A DNA stretch of 64,000 nucleotides from Metaphire vulgaris (Eukaryota > Annelida > Clitellata > Crassiclitellata > Megascolecidae): positions 16,176,219-16,240,218 of the forward strand of contig CM030834.1 of the NCBI GenBank assembly GCA_018105865.1, read 5' to 3'. Positions 35,571 through 46,858 of this stretch are shown in pieces. Position 1 is the first letter of the stretch. Every line of letters begins with the position of its first letter. The notes under the pieces are model-generated. The model did no database searches and had not been told where the DNA came from. It worked only from the letters and a program-made list of their open reading frames with translations. The translations under genes were made by a program, and so were the position numbers.

Positions 35571-38500
35571 TTTAATAAGCAACTTAATGACTTGTAGCCT
35601 TTACCCATCATCTTGCACAAAAATTAACTATGCTGTTCATTCTGAAATAGGCAAATGTAATTTATTGTACCATCAAGTCAAAAGCTTATATCATTGCCTC
35701 TAAAATATAGAAAATGCATTAGTCAGAGTGGTCACATGAACATCCACATTGTTCACCATCCGGTCTTAAAATTGTTTCATAGGTTGTTCTGCATAACGTA
35801 CTCTCCCCAGCTATAGGCTCTACCTCGTTCATTTATCTACAAATTACAACTGAAATCAAAGCTCATCACTGCAACTCATTAGCAATACATGAGCAAAATC
35901 TTGCGACAAGAGAAAGACACTGATACAGGCCTGTTCCTAAGAAAACAAGAAAATTCATGATGAACCCTTCACTATTCAGGAAACATTTTACTCGTACAAA
36001 GAACAAAACCATTTGCCACATAATTTCATACTCAACTGTACCTTTTATTTTAAAATTAATTATTAGCTGGATACTTTGCTGCTGAATCAAAAGTTCACAG
36101 CTATCCTTCAATAGTTTCACTCAATACATAACAATTTTGCAAAATCAGCTTAAGCAACCTACCTTCAGTGTATACTGGTAACCATAGTGGGTGTGGTTCA
36201 TGGTGTAAGGCCACCAAGGAATTACGTTCTTGATCATCAACTGACCCATGTTCCCGCTTCCTTTAGCAACTGAACTTCCATTTCTATCAAGGACTTCAAC
36301 AGACACATCAGATAAACTGTCTGAGCTATAATCATTGCGGCCGTGAAATTGCAGCATGGATGATTTTGCTGAATCACCTATTTGGCCTTTTGTTTTAATC
36401 ACATAGTTGACGATTCCTGTTGCAATAAAAGCCAAAGGTTATATAAATAAATATGCAATAATACGTATCACCAAACGTAATAGAAAATTGAAATGAAGTG
36501 ATGCCGTTGCCCCCACCCCCTTGGACAATTCAGGATATGCAATAACAGAGGATGTAGAAACTGTACAGTTTCTAAATAATTATTTTTGTTCAGTATTTAC
36601 AGAAGAAAATACAAATACCGTGCCAGAAGCCAAAATTGTATTCCATGGAAATGAAGAACATAGTGTGTAACAGAGAATGTGTTATCAAGATTTTGACCAA
36701 CTTAAAGACAGACAAGAGTCCAAGATTAGATGGCTTCAGGGTGCGTTGGCACGACCTCTCTACTTCGGGACAAACTGCATTGGTTACAGGTCCCAGAGCG
36801 TATCGTGTTCAAGCGCTGTTCGTTGACGTTCCGGGCTCTACATGATCCATTCTGCCCTCCCCCATTTTGTTGACACAATTAATGAACATCCCCAAATGTC
36901 TTTATAATTATAATCAAATCAACCAATGATTAATAGAAATGAAACAAATAAATATTTTGAGGATCAATATCAATCACTTTGTAATGAATTTTCCTATGTT
37001 TCAAAATGTCCTTAAGTAATCTTAGTTTTTGTTCTGTAGTACCTAATTGATTTGTGCTTTCATTTTTCAATACCTGTAGTTTCGTGAAACTGAGTAACAA
37101 CTGTGATGTCATCAATATAGGCATTTGGAGTCGTATATAAGTGAACTTTGCGGTGCAGCCCTGCATAATTGAAGAAGTCAAACTGAACATTCTGGATGTA
37201 AAAATTTGGTGGATAACTGAAAGAATGTAAAGTATGGATAATATATACCAGTATTCATCTAAAAACAAAAAAATTAGTAGAATGCCAAAAATATTTAAAT
37301 AAATTTAAATAAAACTCTCTTTTATTAAAATAACACAATTCTAGCTACTGTTTTCAAAAATGGCTAAATATCCTTGTAAACAAAAATCAATAAACTTAAA
37401 GCAACTTACAATATATTACAAAGTTTAAAGCATGAACAATTAGATGTTCACTTTGATTAAAGACATAATAAAACAAAAATAAATTACATCAATCAATTAT
37501 TGAAAAGGTGAAGGCAAAATGTTTTGGAATATATAATTCATCACAAAGAGTCAGTCCTGTTAACCTCAAAAGTCTTTAGGAAATATAAGTGCACAAGTCA
37601 TTAGATGGCAGTAAGTACCGTAAGTAAGTAAGTAAGTAAAGACAAAATTTCTATAGCGCTGCCCAAAAGCTTAGCGCAGTGCATCAGTTTATTAACAAGC
37701 ACTCAATTGGGTAAAATCAATAGTTTGTAATCCGTAGTACGTGGTGGTCAAGGTTGCAGATCTAGGTAGGTGGTCAAGGTTGCAGATCTAGGTAGGCAGT
37801 CGCAGCAAAAATATTTTTATGAAGGATAACAAGATTTGTGGTGGATAGAATGCAGTGTGGGTGGTGTGTTGATAATGATGTTTACAGAAATAATGAAGAA
37901 AATGTAAAGAAAGCTTGTTGCCTTTCTGTAAACTTACTCTGACGAATTCCTGTGAAGAGTGACTGTTCCCGGAGGAAGAGTATGAGGTGTAAGTGTGTTG
38001 TTGACAGCAATAGTCACAAAATTTTCCTCGCTGAATTTTATAAAATTGTTGATCTGAGCCTCAAATGGAAGATGGCCACCGGAATGGCGCACCACTTCTT
38101 TTCCATTGACCCACTAGAAAGTCAAATCATTCAAAACTAAACAATAAGTTCTATACAGTAAAACACTTATGGCCATGCTTATTTTTTTACATATAAATCA
38201 TTTACTAATGTGCAGAGGCCCATAATGAATGATATCCATAGACACATAGATATCAATTACCGGTAATCAATCAATAGACTTCCACTTTGCCACTATCATA
38301 ACGCCTAGGGCATCAGCTGATGGCAGACAAAATCCAAACTGAATTGCAATCAAGTCAAACCAGAAAGGTCAGTCTGATATCTTTCAATCCATTCTTTATG
38401 TCTAAAACTACCTACTCAGGTACCTTGATTTACAAACATAAGTCATAAGAATCACTGCTTTTGTACTCTCTGCAATACTACATGGAACCAAAACTCAGAC

Positions 38501-41197
38501 CTTGAAAAAAACTAAAGAAAGTATTTAGCAATGGAAATTACTTCCCTGAGAAGCTTATTCAAATTAGCAGAAGAAACAATATAGAGAATTGTGCAACATG
38601 AGCTATCAGAGGAAATTTCATATGCTATAACCAAATGAAATAATTCCAATTTTTAATATGAAGTAACAGTGCATAACTGACATCCGTGCATTAATAGTAC
38701 CAGTACTTCTTCCTGATGAAATATTCTCACATTATGTATGAAACAAGAAAATGGAATAATTATGACTTCTTGGTAACTGTCAGTGTTGGCTTTTAAATTA
38801 CTTTAGTGTCAGTACCATTTATGAAGTCCATTGATTGACATTTTCATGGTTTGAACTAGAGAGCTGCACGGGGATGAACATTTCACCCAGGGACGTCATT
38901 TTGGGGGGCAGGGGGGCATTTGCCCCCCCTGATTTTTAGGACAAAAATTTTTTTCGCCAATGTTTGTGTTATTTAGTTTTTTATATGTCCTAAAGAAGTG
39001 GAGGAGTGCTTGATATCGAGTAATCTGAAGTAAAAAGTGAAAATGACTGACAAGCAAAAAAAAAGGTCGTCAACTTATTTGCAAACTTGTAACTTGTCAG
39101 GCTGAAAGTGTTTTGCCCCCCCCCCCACCCCCTGAAAAACGGTGAAATGACGTCTCTGATTTCACCTCATCCCAATCCCTGCAATTGCTTCCCCAAGCAA
39201 TTTAGAAAAAAATTGTCCTTGTACCCATCTGTCCTCGCAGCTATTCATCCCCATCCCGTCATTACGTATTAAACTGTGAACACCATCTTTATTTCTGTTG
39301 AAAGTGCCTTTGCCTACTGCATAAGAATTAGTACTCAATAATTAAATTTAGTGGTCTATTGAGGCATTGTTTGCAGTCTTGCCAGTGGAGTTTTTGGAAA
39401 AAATCAGAACTGCCAGTTAAAAACCAAGAAAAACACAAGCATCAGATCAAGCTGTGAAAAATTACTAACCGAAACTGCGGTTACCGCACTGTGGGGTCTT
39501 ATACCGTGAATACCGTGAATGTTGTCCCCATTACTGTGACTACCGCAGTCAATTTTAAAACTTTGACCCCATCCCCGTCAATACCCACAGTAACCAAGGT
39601 ATTACTGTCATCTCTGTCCCCATGCAGCTCTTTAATTTGAACCACATATGAGATGGAAGACGTAATGAGGTGAAAGATGATGTAGTTGATGTGAAGAAAT
39701 TTTGTAAAAATTCATAGCAGCATATCGGTAATGTTTTATGAATGGGTATATCCCTGGTCAGAAAATTATCTATGGTTGCAATATAAATGAAATTTTTCTT
39801 ATACCTAAAATAATTATTCTGCATTTAGTGAATAAGCTGTCCAGGTTACTGTTCATGTTCTCATGCTCCTTACTAATTATCATGGTGCTGCTTGTTCAAA
39901 ATTATGCTTCAAAATAAAATGAACAATTTCATACTTACAACAATAGCATTGTAATGGGCACTTTCAACCCTCAAGACAACACGTCGATTGGACCAATCCC
40001 TTGAAACAAAGAACCCTCTGTCATACCAAACCCAACCCACAAAGTTCTGAAGTTTTCTGTCAGTTGTAATATCATTAAAACTTGAAGATATAGGCATTGG
40101 AATGACAGGGCCAGTCTAAAATGCAAACAATTACACATAAATACATATTTATTTACATATTTTTAATTTACCAAAATGTATAATATAATCGTGAAAACAT
40201 ATTATTGAATATTACTCTCTACCTTCTATCTATTATTGAATATGTCTCTCTACCCCAAACCAATTTAAGTTATAAACCAATGTATCATCTTGTATGTTGC
40301 CACTTCAAAATATTCAGAGGCATTAGTCAATGGCATGCCAAACCTATACTTGAAAACAATCAGTTCAAACCAGTAGACCAGACCATACAACCAAATGAAA
40401 GTCTGTAGTGGATGTGCCAGGCTGAACAGATAGGTCCTGAGCCAAGATCATATCAGCAGTGAATTTGATGTGCACATAGACAGTAGCTTCAGGTTCAAGG
40501 CAGCATAAGTACTGCTGTAGAAGAAGACCAAATTGAGTATCTCTGTGCTTCAATAGTGAGCCTTCTAAGAATGATAGCAATGAAGAGTTTTTGTGAAACC
40601 TGGAAGCAAATTTGAAATTAATTTTACTTTTATTGGTAGTCAATGCAAACACCATCTGCTAATAATTGTTGTCAAAGTATTCCGAATGAATCTTTTGTGA
40701 TTTTCCAGCATTAGACTAGAAATCCCAAATTGGAATAAAAATTCACTCTGTAATGTATTGTGACCACAAACAACAAATCATTACAGAAGTTCAACTTTAA
40801 CTGACATTAGAATAGACTAAATGCCAAATAATATTCGCACGTTATATATAATAGTGCTGCATAAGTGGAACAAATGCCCTACTAATGTGACATGGTTGTA
40901 ATTTATTTTGCTTCAGTGGAGGCAGTCAAACAGCGAACAATCTACTCAGATCTTTACCGCAGCGATGCGCTTAAGAAACCACTGTTCGTCGAGCCCGGCT
41001 CTTCTGTCCGTCGAATCATCGGCCCTGAAATGCCAGAATCCGTCTAGCTCCTGGATCTGTCTCGACTCGGATTCACGTGGAAACAACATTCCGTCCAGTC
41101 CCACGGCTCCGTCGAATCCAAAGCCCGACAACAAAACCCAGGCGCACAACAACCGACAACAACGGATAACAGCCGTTCCGACTGCCCTGTTGCTCAT
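29903..41197 (-). CDS. GUSB: Beta-glucuronidase, complete, 12 coding exons
   Basis: Lysosomal glycoside hydrolase (GH2) that removes terminal glucuronate from glycosaminoglycans and conjugates; family members are homotetramers. The coding exons, in order, are 40958-41197, 39939-40115, 37938-38113, 37074-37216, 36163-36416, 34990-35118, 34452-34627, 33631-33780, 32998-33082, 32027-32203, 31442-31577 and 29903-30036. They total 1977 bp, or 658 aa plus stop, all GT-AG and in frame. Human GUSB also has 12 exons and is 651 aa. Domains: signal peptide (about 1-33), jelly-roll sugar-binding domain ([28 protein letters not shown]), immunoglobulin-like domain (exons 5-6), then a TIM barrel. The acid/base is Glu469 (SVANEP) and the nucleophile Glu558 (TEYGAD); both sit 18 residues beyond human Glu451 and Glu540. 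Tyr522 also aligns. The C-terminus is about 11 residues shorter than human. Intron 4 holds LINE debris; introns 2 and 11 hold MITEs. Confidence 0.97.
30495..30855. mobile_element. hAT-like MITE, CAGGGATATTTTTAC family
   Basis: The left end is CAGGGATATTTTTACACCCC and the right end is the inverse of CAGGGTTATTTCTAGG. The flanks are TGGGGCAG and GGGGACAG (6 of 8). It has CCCCC-rich text and several T-run modules. GUSB intron 11. Confidence 0.78.
30905..31308. mobile_element. Inverted-repeat element, GGGGCTGTCCATTAATTA family, copy 2
   Basis: The ends are GGGGCTGTCCATTAATTATG and the inverse GTTAGTCCATTAATGG-like end (TAACTAATGGACAGCCCC), flanked by TAT on both sides. It is 404 bp and non-coding, in GUSB intron 11. 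Confidence 0.88.
31442..31577 (-). CDS. GUSB: GUSB exon 11
   Basis: Codes for residues 570-614: [20 protein letters not shown] and [19 protein letters not shown]. Matches MFTEEYQ and VGELIWNFADFMT of the family. Confidence 0.96.
32027..32203 (-). CDS. GUSB: GUSB exon 10 (nucleophile Glu)
   Basis: Codes for residues 511-569: [40 protein letters not shown] and GLHT. Glu558 in TEYGAD is the expected nucleophile. Confidence 0.97.
32501..32535. repeat. (TA)n microsatellite
   Basis: GUSB intron 9. Confidence 0.95.
32998..33082 (-). CDS. GUSB: GUSB exon 9
   Basis: Codes for residues 482-510: [18 protein letters not shown], ending QKGELV. The SLDPxRxVT motif identifies it. Confidence 0.94.
33578..33630. 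repeat. 18-bp tandem repeat at the GUSB exon 8 donor
   Basis: Three copies of a unit reading ATGCAAGAAATTTCT on the minus strand, starting at the splice donor itself. Confidence 0.92.
33631..33780 (-). CDS. GUSB: GUSB exon 8 (acid/base Glu)
   Basis: Codes for residues 432-481: [20 protein letters not shown], then [17 protein letters not shown] with Glu469. The donor GTATGC is followed by two near-copies of itself in a short tandem repeat. Confidence 0.96.
34123..34182. repeat. (CA)n(TA)n microsatellite
   Basis: GUSB intron 7. Confidence 0.96.
34452..34627 (-). CDS. GUSB: GUSB exon 7
   Basis: Codes for residues 374-431: [28 protein letters not shown] and [14 protein letters not shown]. The NxFRTSHYP and DECPGVG motifs are GH2 barrel signatures. 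Confidence 0.97.
34990..35118 (-). CDS. GUSB: GUSB exon 6
   Basis: Codes for residues 331-373: [17 protein letters not shown], then [19 protein letters not shown]. The HGVxKHED block opens the catalytic barrel. Confidence 0.96.
35537..35570. repeat. (CA)n microsatellite
   Basis: GUSB intron 5. Confidence 0.96.
36163..36416 (-). CDS. GUSB: GUSB exon 5
   Basis: Codes for residues 246-330: [32 protein letters not shown] and [19 protein letters not shown]. This is the immunoglobulin-like sandwich, with the conserved WWPY. Confidence 0.96.
36545..36850 (+). pseudogene. Chimeric LINE fragment in GUSB intron 4
   Basis: The plus strand starts [20 protein letters not shown] and, after a frame change, [13 protein letters not shown], the N-terminal finger region of CR1-like reverse transcriptases. 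It then jumps to text reading [15 protein letters not shown] and [10 protein letters not shown], which belongs to the C-terminal end of such enzymes. The catalytic centre is missing. It is antisense to GUSB. Confidence 0.83.
37074..37216 (-). CDS. GUSB: GUSB exon 4
   Basis: Codes for residues 198-245: [20 protein letters not shown], then [17 protein letters not shown]. The FDFFNYAGL block is diagnostic. Confidence 0.96.
37618..37800. repeat. GTAA-repeat and AGCGCTGCCC-type retroposon debris
   Basis: GTAAGTAAGTAAGTAAGTAA, then TTTCTATAGCGCTGCCCAAA resembles the tails of short retroposons common in invertebrates. A 26-bp direct repeat (GTGGTCAAGGTTGCAGATCT and on) lies at about 37742-37795. 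GUSB intron 3. Confidence 0.5.
37938..38113 (-). CDS. GUSB: GUSB exon 3
   Basis: Codes for residues 140-197: [20 protein letters not shown], then [13 protein letters not shown] ([16 protein letters not shown]). It ends in phase 2 at donor GTAAGT. Confidence 0.97.
38888..39158. mobile_element. hAT-type MITE, CAGGGACGTCATTTT family
   Basis: The left end is CAGGGACGTCATTTTGGGG and the right end is the inverse GAAATGACGTCTCTG. A perfect 8-bp duplication, ATTTCACC, lies at 38880-38887 and 39159-39166. GUSB intron 2; it has one T-run module. Confidence 0.94.
39939..40115 (-). CDS. GUSB: GUSB exon 2
   Basis: Codes for residues 81-139: [22 protein letters not shown] and [10 protein letters not shown], the heart of the sugar-binding domain. 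Confidence 0.97.
40958..41197 (-). CDS. GUSB: GUSB exon 1 (signal peptide, N-terminus)
   Basis: Codes for residues 1-80. A signal peptide with core [13 protein letters not shown] precedes [20 protein letters not shown] and HFRADD, the conserved mature start of GUSB. The ATG at 41197 is the only good start. The donor is GTAAAG. Confidence 0.95.
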
Positions 41198-42138
41198 CTT
41201 TTACGTATTTTACGAAGTTAAATTCTTTTTACAAAAATAAACAGGAAAACAGACAATTTAAATGTCTCACAACACCAACAACAACAACTATACCACTGAA
41301 CTAAATAAAGAGCCTTGCAGAACCTTGTCGCCATTAGTCATTTATGCACGCTTAATAATGCGACAGCCAATTAATTTATTCAGACATTTCATTATTAATA
41401 ATAGTATTAGGCCTAGTGATAATTAGATGAAATTTTCACCATGGTTTTAAGATTTCACAGTTTTGCAGACCTATTGTGGTCTACCTGGCTAAAATACGGG
41501 TTAATATTATTAGGGCCTATGTGAACGCTAGCTTGTCGGCCTACAAAAGCGAAAACAAACAAAATAAAATTGGCGCAGAAACCTAGAAACTGTGATCAGT
41601 ATATTATAATTACCGCATTAATCGACATGCACTGTAAGAGTGTTCATTTATATGACACGTATTTACCTACATTCAATGATTAGCAGATAAATAAATTGTT
41701 AGGCATAATAAAATATAACTAATTAGTAGACCTACGCAATAATTTCATTTTACGGTTTTAAAATAATCGTTACAATACACCAAAGTCGCTAGCTCACCAA
41801 AGTATGATAGCTGTTATCGAGTCCTGGATTAATTATTCAGAAATCTTACTACGTGTATTTATAATTCGTTTCCTTGTAACGCCCACCAAAATCATGTGCT
41901 TTAGGATATCTGTACATAGATGTTACGTTAACAGTAGACTAACCAACGAGTAAAATGGTTGTCTATAGACCTACGCTTTGCTGTTTTACCTCATAGTCAA
42001 ACCCCTCAATAATTCTTTTGTAACAGTAACACTACATTACTGTAATTATATGTACAGTACAGCGATCGACTGCTTCGTTGGAAAATAAACGCGTCAGCGT
42101 TTAGGGATCTACCTGCACCGCCGTGGAGAGGGTTGGGG

Positions 42139-42410
42139 CAGTGGCGGCTCCCAGGGATATTTTTACACCCCTAACACCCCCCAACACCCCCAATTTGAGG
42201 TCAACACCCCCCAAAAAATTGTAATGCGACAATGGTGTAAATACAAAATACATGCTAATTAGCTCCGGACACCCCCAATTTGAGGTCGACCCCCAAAATT
42301 CACAATCCTAGAAACATCTCTGGCGACTCCAGTATTTGGTAAGTGGAGGGTCCTTTGGGGTGACAACTTCTAAGCCTGGGCCAACTATTTTTCATAAACC
42401 TGGACTAATA
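42139..42410. mobile_element. CAGTGGCGGCTCC element interrupted by another MITE
   Basis: It starts CAGTGGCGGCTCC, is interrupted at 42152-42312, and resumes with GCGACTCCAGTATTTGG and GGCCAACTATTT, text of the family also seen at 62694. The right end is unclear. Confidence 0.6.
42152..42312. mobile_element. hAT-like MITE, CAGGGATATTTTTAC family, nested
   Basis: The left end is CAGGGATATTTTTACACCCC and the right end is CTAGAAACATCTCTG. The flanking 8-mers GCGGCTCC and GCGACTCC match at 7 of 8 and belong to the host element. Confidence 0.82.
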
Positions 42411-42415
42411 TAGAT

Positions 42416-42645
42416 CAGTGGTTCTTAATCGGGGGTACTCGTACCCCTTGGTGGTATTTGAAGGACGTTGTGGGGGTACTGAATAATCCGGAAATAAATA
42501 AAATCTGTTTAAAGACTTTTACTACAATTAGTTACTCTGTATCCTATAGGGCCTACTATGCAAATGCTGTAGAAATTTGTGTACTCAATTAGAAATCGTT
42601 CTCTTATACTTCAGGGGTACGTCCTTTTTACGCTAAGAACCATTG
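42416..42645. mobile_element. hAT-type element, CAGTGGTTCTTAATCG family
   Basis: The ends are CAGTGGTTCTTAATCGGGGG and CGCTAAGAACCATTG. The flanks are ATATAGAT and ATCTGGAT (6 of 8). Confidence 0.78.
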
Positions 42646-43207
42646 ATCTGGATGCTTTGAATAAGTGCACTTGAGAATGAGAGTTACTGGGGAGGCGGGG
42701 TAGTGGGGCACCTAGGGATGTTAAAGAGCGCAGAAGTTCGATCTGTATGCCTATCAAAATAGGCGTATGCTACATAGATGCATCTGTTAGTTATTTCTAA
42801 ACACCAGGACTTGTGGGTGAAGCAGCATTCACTGACCCCCAGTGGAGGTCGAAACTGTTGGGGGATTAGATTTTGGTTATTTTAAACAGGTGAACAAATG
42901 GCAATTATAAAATGCCATTTTGATTAAATGGTAGGCCCTCCTAAATCGAAATTGGGTATGACATGCACTCTCTTTGGCCTGAAGAGAAGACTTGCATTTT
43001 CAGATAGAAATGTTTTGTGGAAAAGCGAAACTCTAAAAAAACGCTGTCACTGTTCGTGTCTTCCATATCATTCCAAATCATTGAGATTTTCAAGAATGAT
43101 GCTCAAAACATAAATAACAAACACAATGTAGATTGCCAGCGCAGACAACGATCTATAGGCCTACAATTACAGTGTATGTAGGTTAGGATTCATTTTGAAA
43201 ATTGAAA

Positions 43208-43609
43208 CCGAGCTGTCCATTAATTAAGTCAACAAAATAAGGGAGGCGCGTGATAAAGTTTGACAGTTGTTGACAGGGGAGGGTGTCGAGAGAAGTTGAC
43301 GTCAACAATTTCATTTTTAGAAATAATCAAAAATAGGAAATTTCATGGAATACTCTTGATTACAATGAACGAAAGCCTGACGAGCAAAAAAGGTTATCAC
43401 CACAACATTTTGACACTTGATGAGCAAAAAAGGTCATCATCGTCAAAATAATAACATTCTAAATTTTTTAGGGGGACCCGTTACTGATCTTAAGGCGGGT
43501 CAAATTTTTTTGACAATTATAGGGGTCACTAAAAGTTTGACAGTTGTTGACACGGTGGGAGGGTTCAAGAATTGCCCAAAAATTGTTGACGTAATTAATG
43601 GACAGCCCC
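43208..43609. mobile_element. Inverted-repeat element, GGGGCTGTCCATTAATTA family, copy 3 (inverted)
   Basis: Same family as 28761 and 30905 but in the other orientation. The ends are GAGCTGTCCATTAATTAAG and the inverse GTAATTAATGGACAGCCCC, flanked by GAAA on both sides. It has two T-run modules. Confidence 0.86.
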
Positions 43610-45435
43610 GAAAATAAAGAACAGAACCATGGAGATTTTAACCCCCAAAAATCCGGCAATGAATTGTGAATTGTAGACTGAATTCTTTCTCGATAGTTTT
43701 GAAAGAAATCTACAGTAGTTTTCTGCTAAAAATGACTTCAGTTAAACATTTTAATTGGAGCAATTAGGCCTATACTTTTCAGGTCTGTTGGATTCTCGAT
43801 TGCATCAAGATAGCTTACGCCCTTTGGGGGTGATTTACAGTTAGACGACAATGAAGGGGTTTAATCGACAGTGTCAGCTGTAATTACGAACGTCAAACAT
43901 CGCTGTCGTTCGGTCAAATAAACACCCAATTTTCCATCACTTCAGGGGCCATTAAGTCTCTGGTGTGATTGCTTCCGCCGATTGGCACTCCGCATTCTCC
44001 TCTCACCTTTCAGGTCCTTCTCATACCCTTCGATGTCCCCTCTCTATTTCTCATTGTTCTCGTCGATTTTTTTTAGTAGGAACAAAAAACAAAGCGTTCG
44101 AGAATTGTGGTCTCTCTCTGCCGTTGTCTGCCTATGTCTCTGTCTGTCTGTCTGTCTCTTTCTCTCTTGGTCAGCGTGAGAGTTATTTATTTGACAATTA
44201 GGCTTATAGACCTTTTATCCTCGCACCACAATTAAAATCTCTCTACCTCGAGCACATACTGTAGGCTATTACTGAAATTATAAAGCAAAGAAGCCGCCAC
44301 GCAAAAATTGCGCGATCTTGAGCGAAGCCGAAAACGAATCAAATCCTGGAGAACATTCTAAAGATAAATAACTCTTTGTTTTAATCGCCCTTAATTGGTT
44401 GATAGTTCCTTTGCCGCTTTACTTCTAATTCATGCGTTTTAGCATGAAGTCTCTCTTACAATTATTGTCGTTAGCAACGTTTAAGTAAAACTGATAACCC
44501 AAATTATGCAGTAGAAACTCGAGAGGATTCTTTGAAATTGCCAAAAGTTCTCTTTATTTTAACAGCAAAGCGAAGTTTCAACTTTCTTTTCTCCGACCTA
44601 TCGGTTGAGGTAATAACCAATGTCTCTTATTTCCGACATGAAAAGATCCATTTTCGGTATGCATTTTGCGAAGACATTCAATTGATACAGGAAACCTGTA
44701 ATTAAACTTTTGATGTTTCTTATTCGTCCTTAAGTATACTGTTGTACCGAACGACAGCCAATGATATAAAATTTAATGCATTCCTCCAAGTTTCATGTCC
44801 TCATCTCTATGGCTTTCTTTTGTGGGTTAGATTTTGAAACAAAATTTTGGAAAGTTGTCGAAAGGTCCGCTGGACTCCTTGCGATTAATCTCGGACGCTA
44901 ATAACATATTAGATGAATTGTGCAATTAAAGTATCGACTTCTTTGTTTCGTTTCAACGTTCGGCGCCAAAATCTGCATTCGAAAGCCTTTGGCTTATACA
45001 CGTTGTCGCTGTCAAGTTAAAGATTCAAGGACCCGTACTTGACAATTGGAACAGAGGGATGGTAGACGATATATCTTAAATAAGACATTGAAAGCAAGCC
45101 CGGGGGTTTAGGCTTTAGGCCTAATCTTTAATTTTGCCTGCGCTGGTCTGCGTTTGATCTGCCGATTGTCCAATAAGTTACAATAATTACTCTAAGAACT
45201 TATATCGAATGTCATGTGATTACTTGACCTCTGCCACAGAAGAGAAACCATTTTTAAAAAAAGTCCTACACTTTCCCTTCCCCCCTATGTTCAGAGGTAT
45301 TTCGCGAAGGCGAAGAACTCTTAGGGGATAACATTTTAGCCGCGTTAAAATAGCCTAGTTGTCTTCAATGGAAGGGCCGATATCATTAACAAGCAGAATT
45401 TGCAGAACTTGGAAATTGGAATGACTGCAAATAAG

Positions 45436-45626
45436 CAGAGGCATAGCGACGGGGGGTATATCGGTAGGCTATATATACCCTCACAAAAGCAGTCTACCTT
45501 AAAGTTTTTTATGTGATTTACATGTGGTTATGTGTGGTTTATATGGTTTATGTGGTTTATAGTTAAGATTTATACACACCCAAAATATTTATACCCTCCC
45601 AAATCAAATTCCTGGCTACGTCCCTG
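45436..45626. mobile_element. hAT-type MITE, CAGGGGCGTAGCCAGGAAT family (inverted)
   Basis: The ends are CAGAGGCATAGCGACGGGGG and ATTCCTGGCTACGTCCCTG. A perfect 8-bp duplication, CAAATAAG, lies at 45428-45435 and 45627-45634. Sister of 6755 and 10925, reversed. Confidence 0.93.
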
Positions 45627-45711
45627 CAAATAAGCTACTGCAACTGCGTTTACGATCTTTCTTACTCATCAGAATCTTACACACTTCTGCATTATTAGAC
45701 ATTTTTCATCG

Positions 45712-46290
45712 ATGGAGTGCAGCATTTTCCAAATGAGCATATCGGCGGCAGTAGAGGACTGGGACGACTTTCCACGAAATCCGAAACTTCGGGGTGTCGT
45801 CCATCTCATCCCGCACCTAGAACGTGTTCTTTTTCTTTTGCCTCATTCTGCACGCAGTGACCTCCTGATCTCAGCATTCTGTAACCACCTTCGTAATTAC
45901 GTTTTCACAGTTTATCACTTGGCAGATGGTCTAAATAAGCGGTGATACGTTGTTGCAGGTAAGTAAGTAAGTCCGCCGGGACACTTGAGTCGATGACTTT
46001 GTTGGTCTTCTATAACTCACTGGCAGCTGGAGATGTGGAGATATAAGAAAAAACCTCAGTCGACTAAACATCCTGACTCCAGACAAACAGTCCCTTCCCA
46101 AAGATTCGATACGATCTTAAATCCAGTTGAATATGTAGTTTATGTACAGTTTCTTTCTCGAATTACTCAAAATGACTCACGCGTTCGATTAACTATCCAT
46201 ATAGTTCCAGATGAAGACGGTAGATCAGAATGCGTTCCTCCTGGGCAGGTCAATTTCCGTGTGACCTTATACCAACCCTGGCCTCATTAA
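45712..46290 (+). other. Two successive open frames, unassigned
   Basis: Frames at 45712-45945 (77 aa, with AVEDWDDFPRNPKLRG) and 46033-46290 (85 aa, with LNPVEYVVYVQFLSR and LTIHIVPDEDGRSECVPPG). They have a protein-like, non-repetitive composition, but I recognise no family. A GTAAGTAAGTAAGT string lies between them. They may be chance frames or exons. Confidence 0.2.
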
Positions 46291-46545
46291 CTCTGACACG
46301 CATTCAACTGTCTCTTCTAAGACCGCTTTCGTTTTACAGTTAAGGACTGTATACGAGGCTAGAGTCGGAATTTGCATCGAATAGTCCCGAAGGTTGATTG
46401 ACTTCCAGGATATATTCGACGGTTGACGTTATCATTAATCGTCTGCCCGAAGACCTAATGATCCCTGAAATTGGGATTTCTATGTGACAAGAATGAAGAA
46501 TCGCTACGTTTGTTCTGAATATTCTGGCAATGGTGCAGGCGCCTC

Positions 46546-46858
46546 CAGTGGCGGTTCCAAGTGGGGAATGACCCGGATGAGTGGGGATGCATACCCCCCG
46601 CCACCGGACTTTCGGACTTACTTTTTTGCATGTGAAACCTATTTTTTGAGTAAAAGCTTAGTAAAACTAACAGGAGATGACCCTTTTTTGCTTGCCAAAC
46701 TATTTTTCGGTGAAAATGTAGCAAACTGAGGTAAACAATTTCCTTTTCCCAGCCTTTTTCGGTAAAATTTAGTTATTTTTTCCTTCTATTTTATCCCCCA
46801 CCAACTTTCTATGAATTCATTCACCCCCTCCCACCAAGAAATCCTGTAACCGCCACTG
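46546..46858. mobile_element. hAT-type MITE, CAGTGGCGGTTCCA family
   Basis: The ends are CAGTGGCGGTTCCAAGTGGG and CTGTAACCGCCACTG. The flanks are GGCGCCTC and GGCGCCTA (7 of 8). Relative of 10675-10852. Confidence 0.88.

Noticed and set aside
40365..40655. Minus-strand 96-codon frame in GUSB intron 1
   Set aside because: No similarity to GUSB; exons 1 and 2 join cleanly without it.
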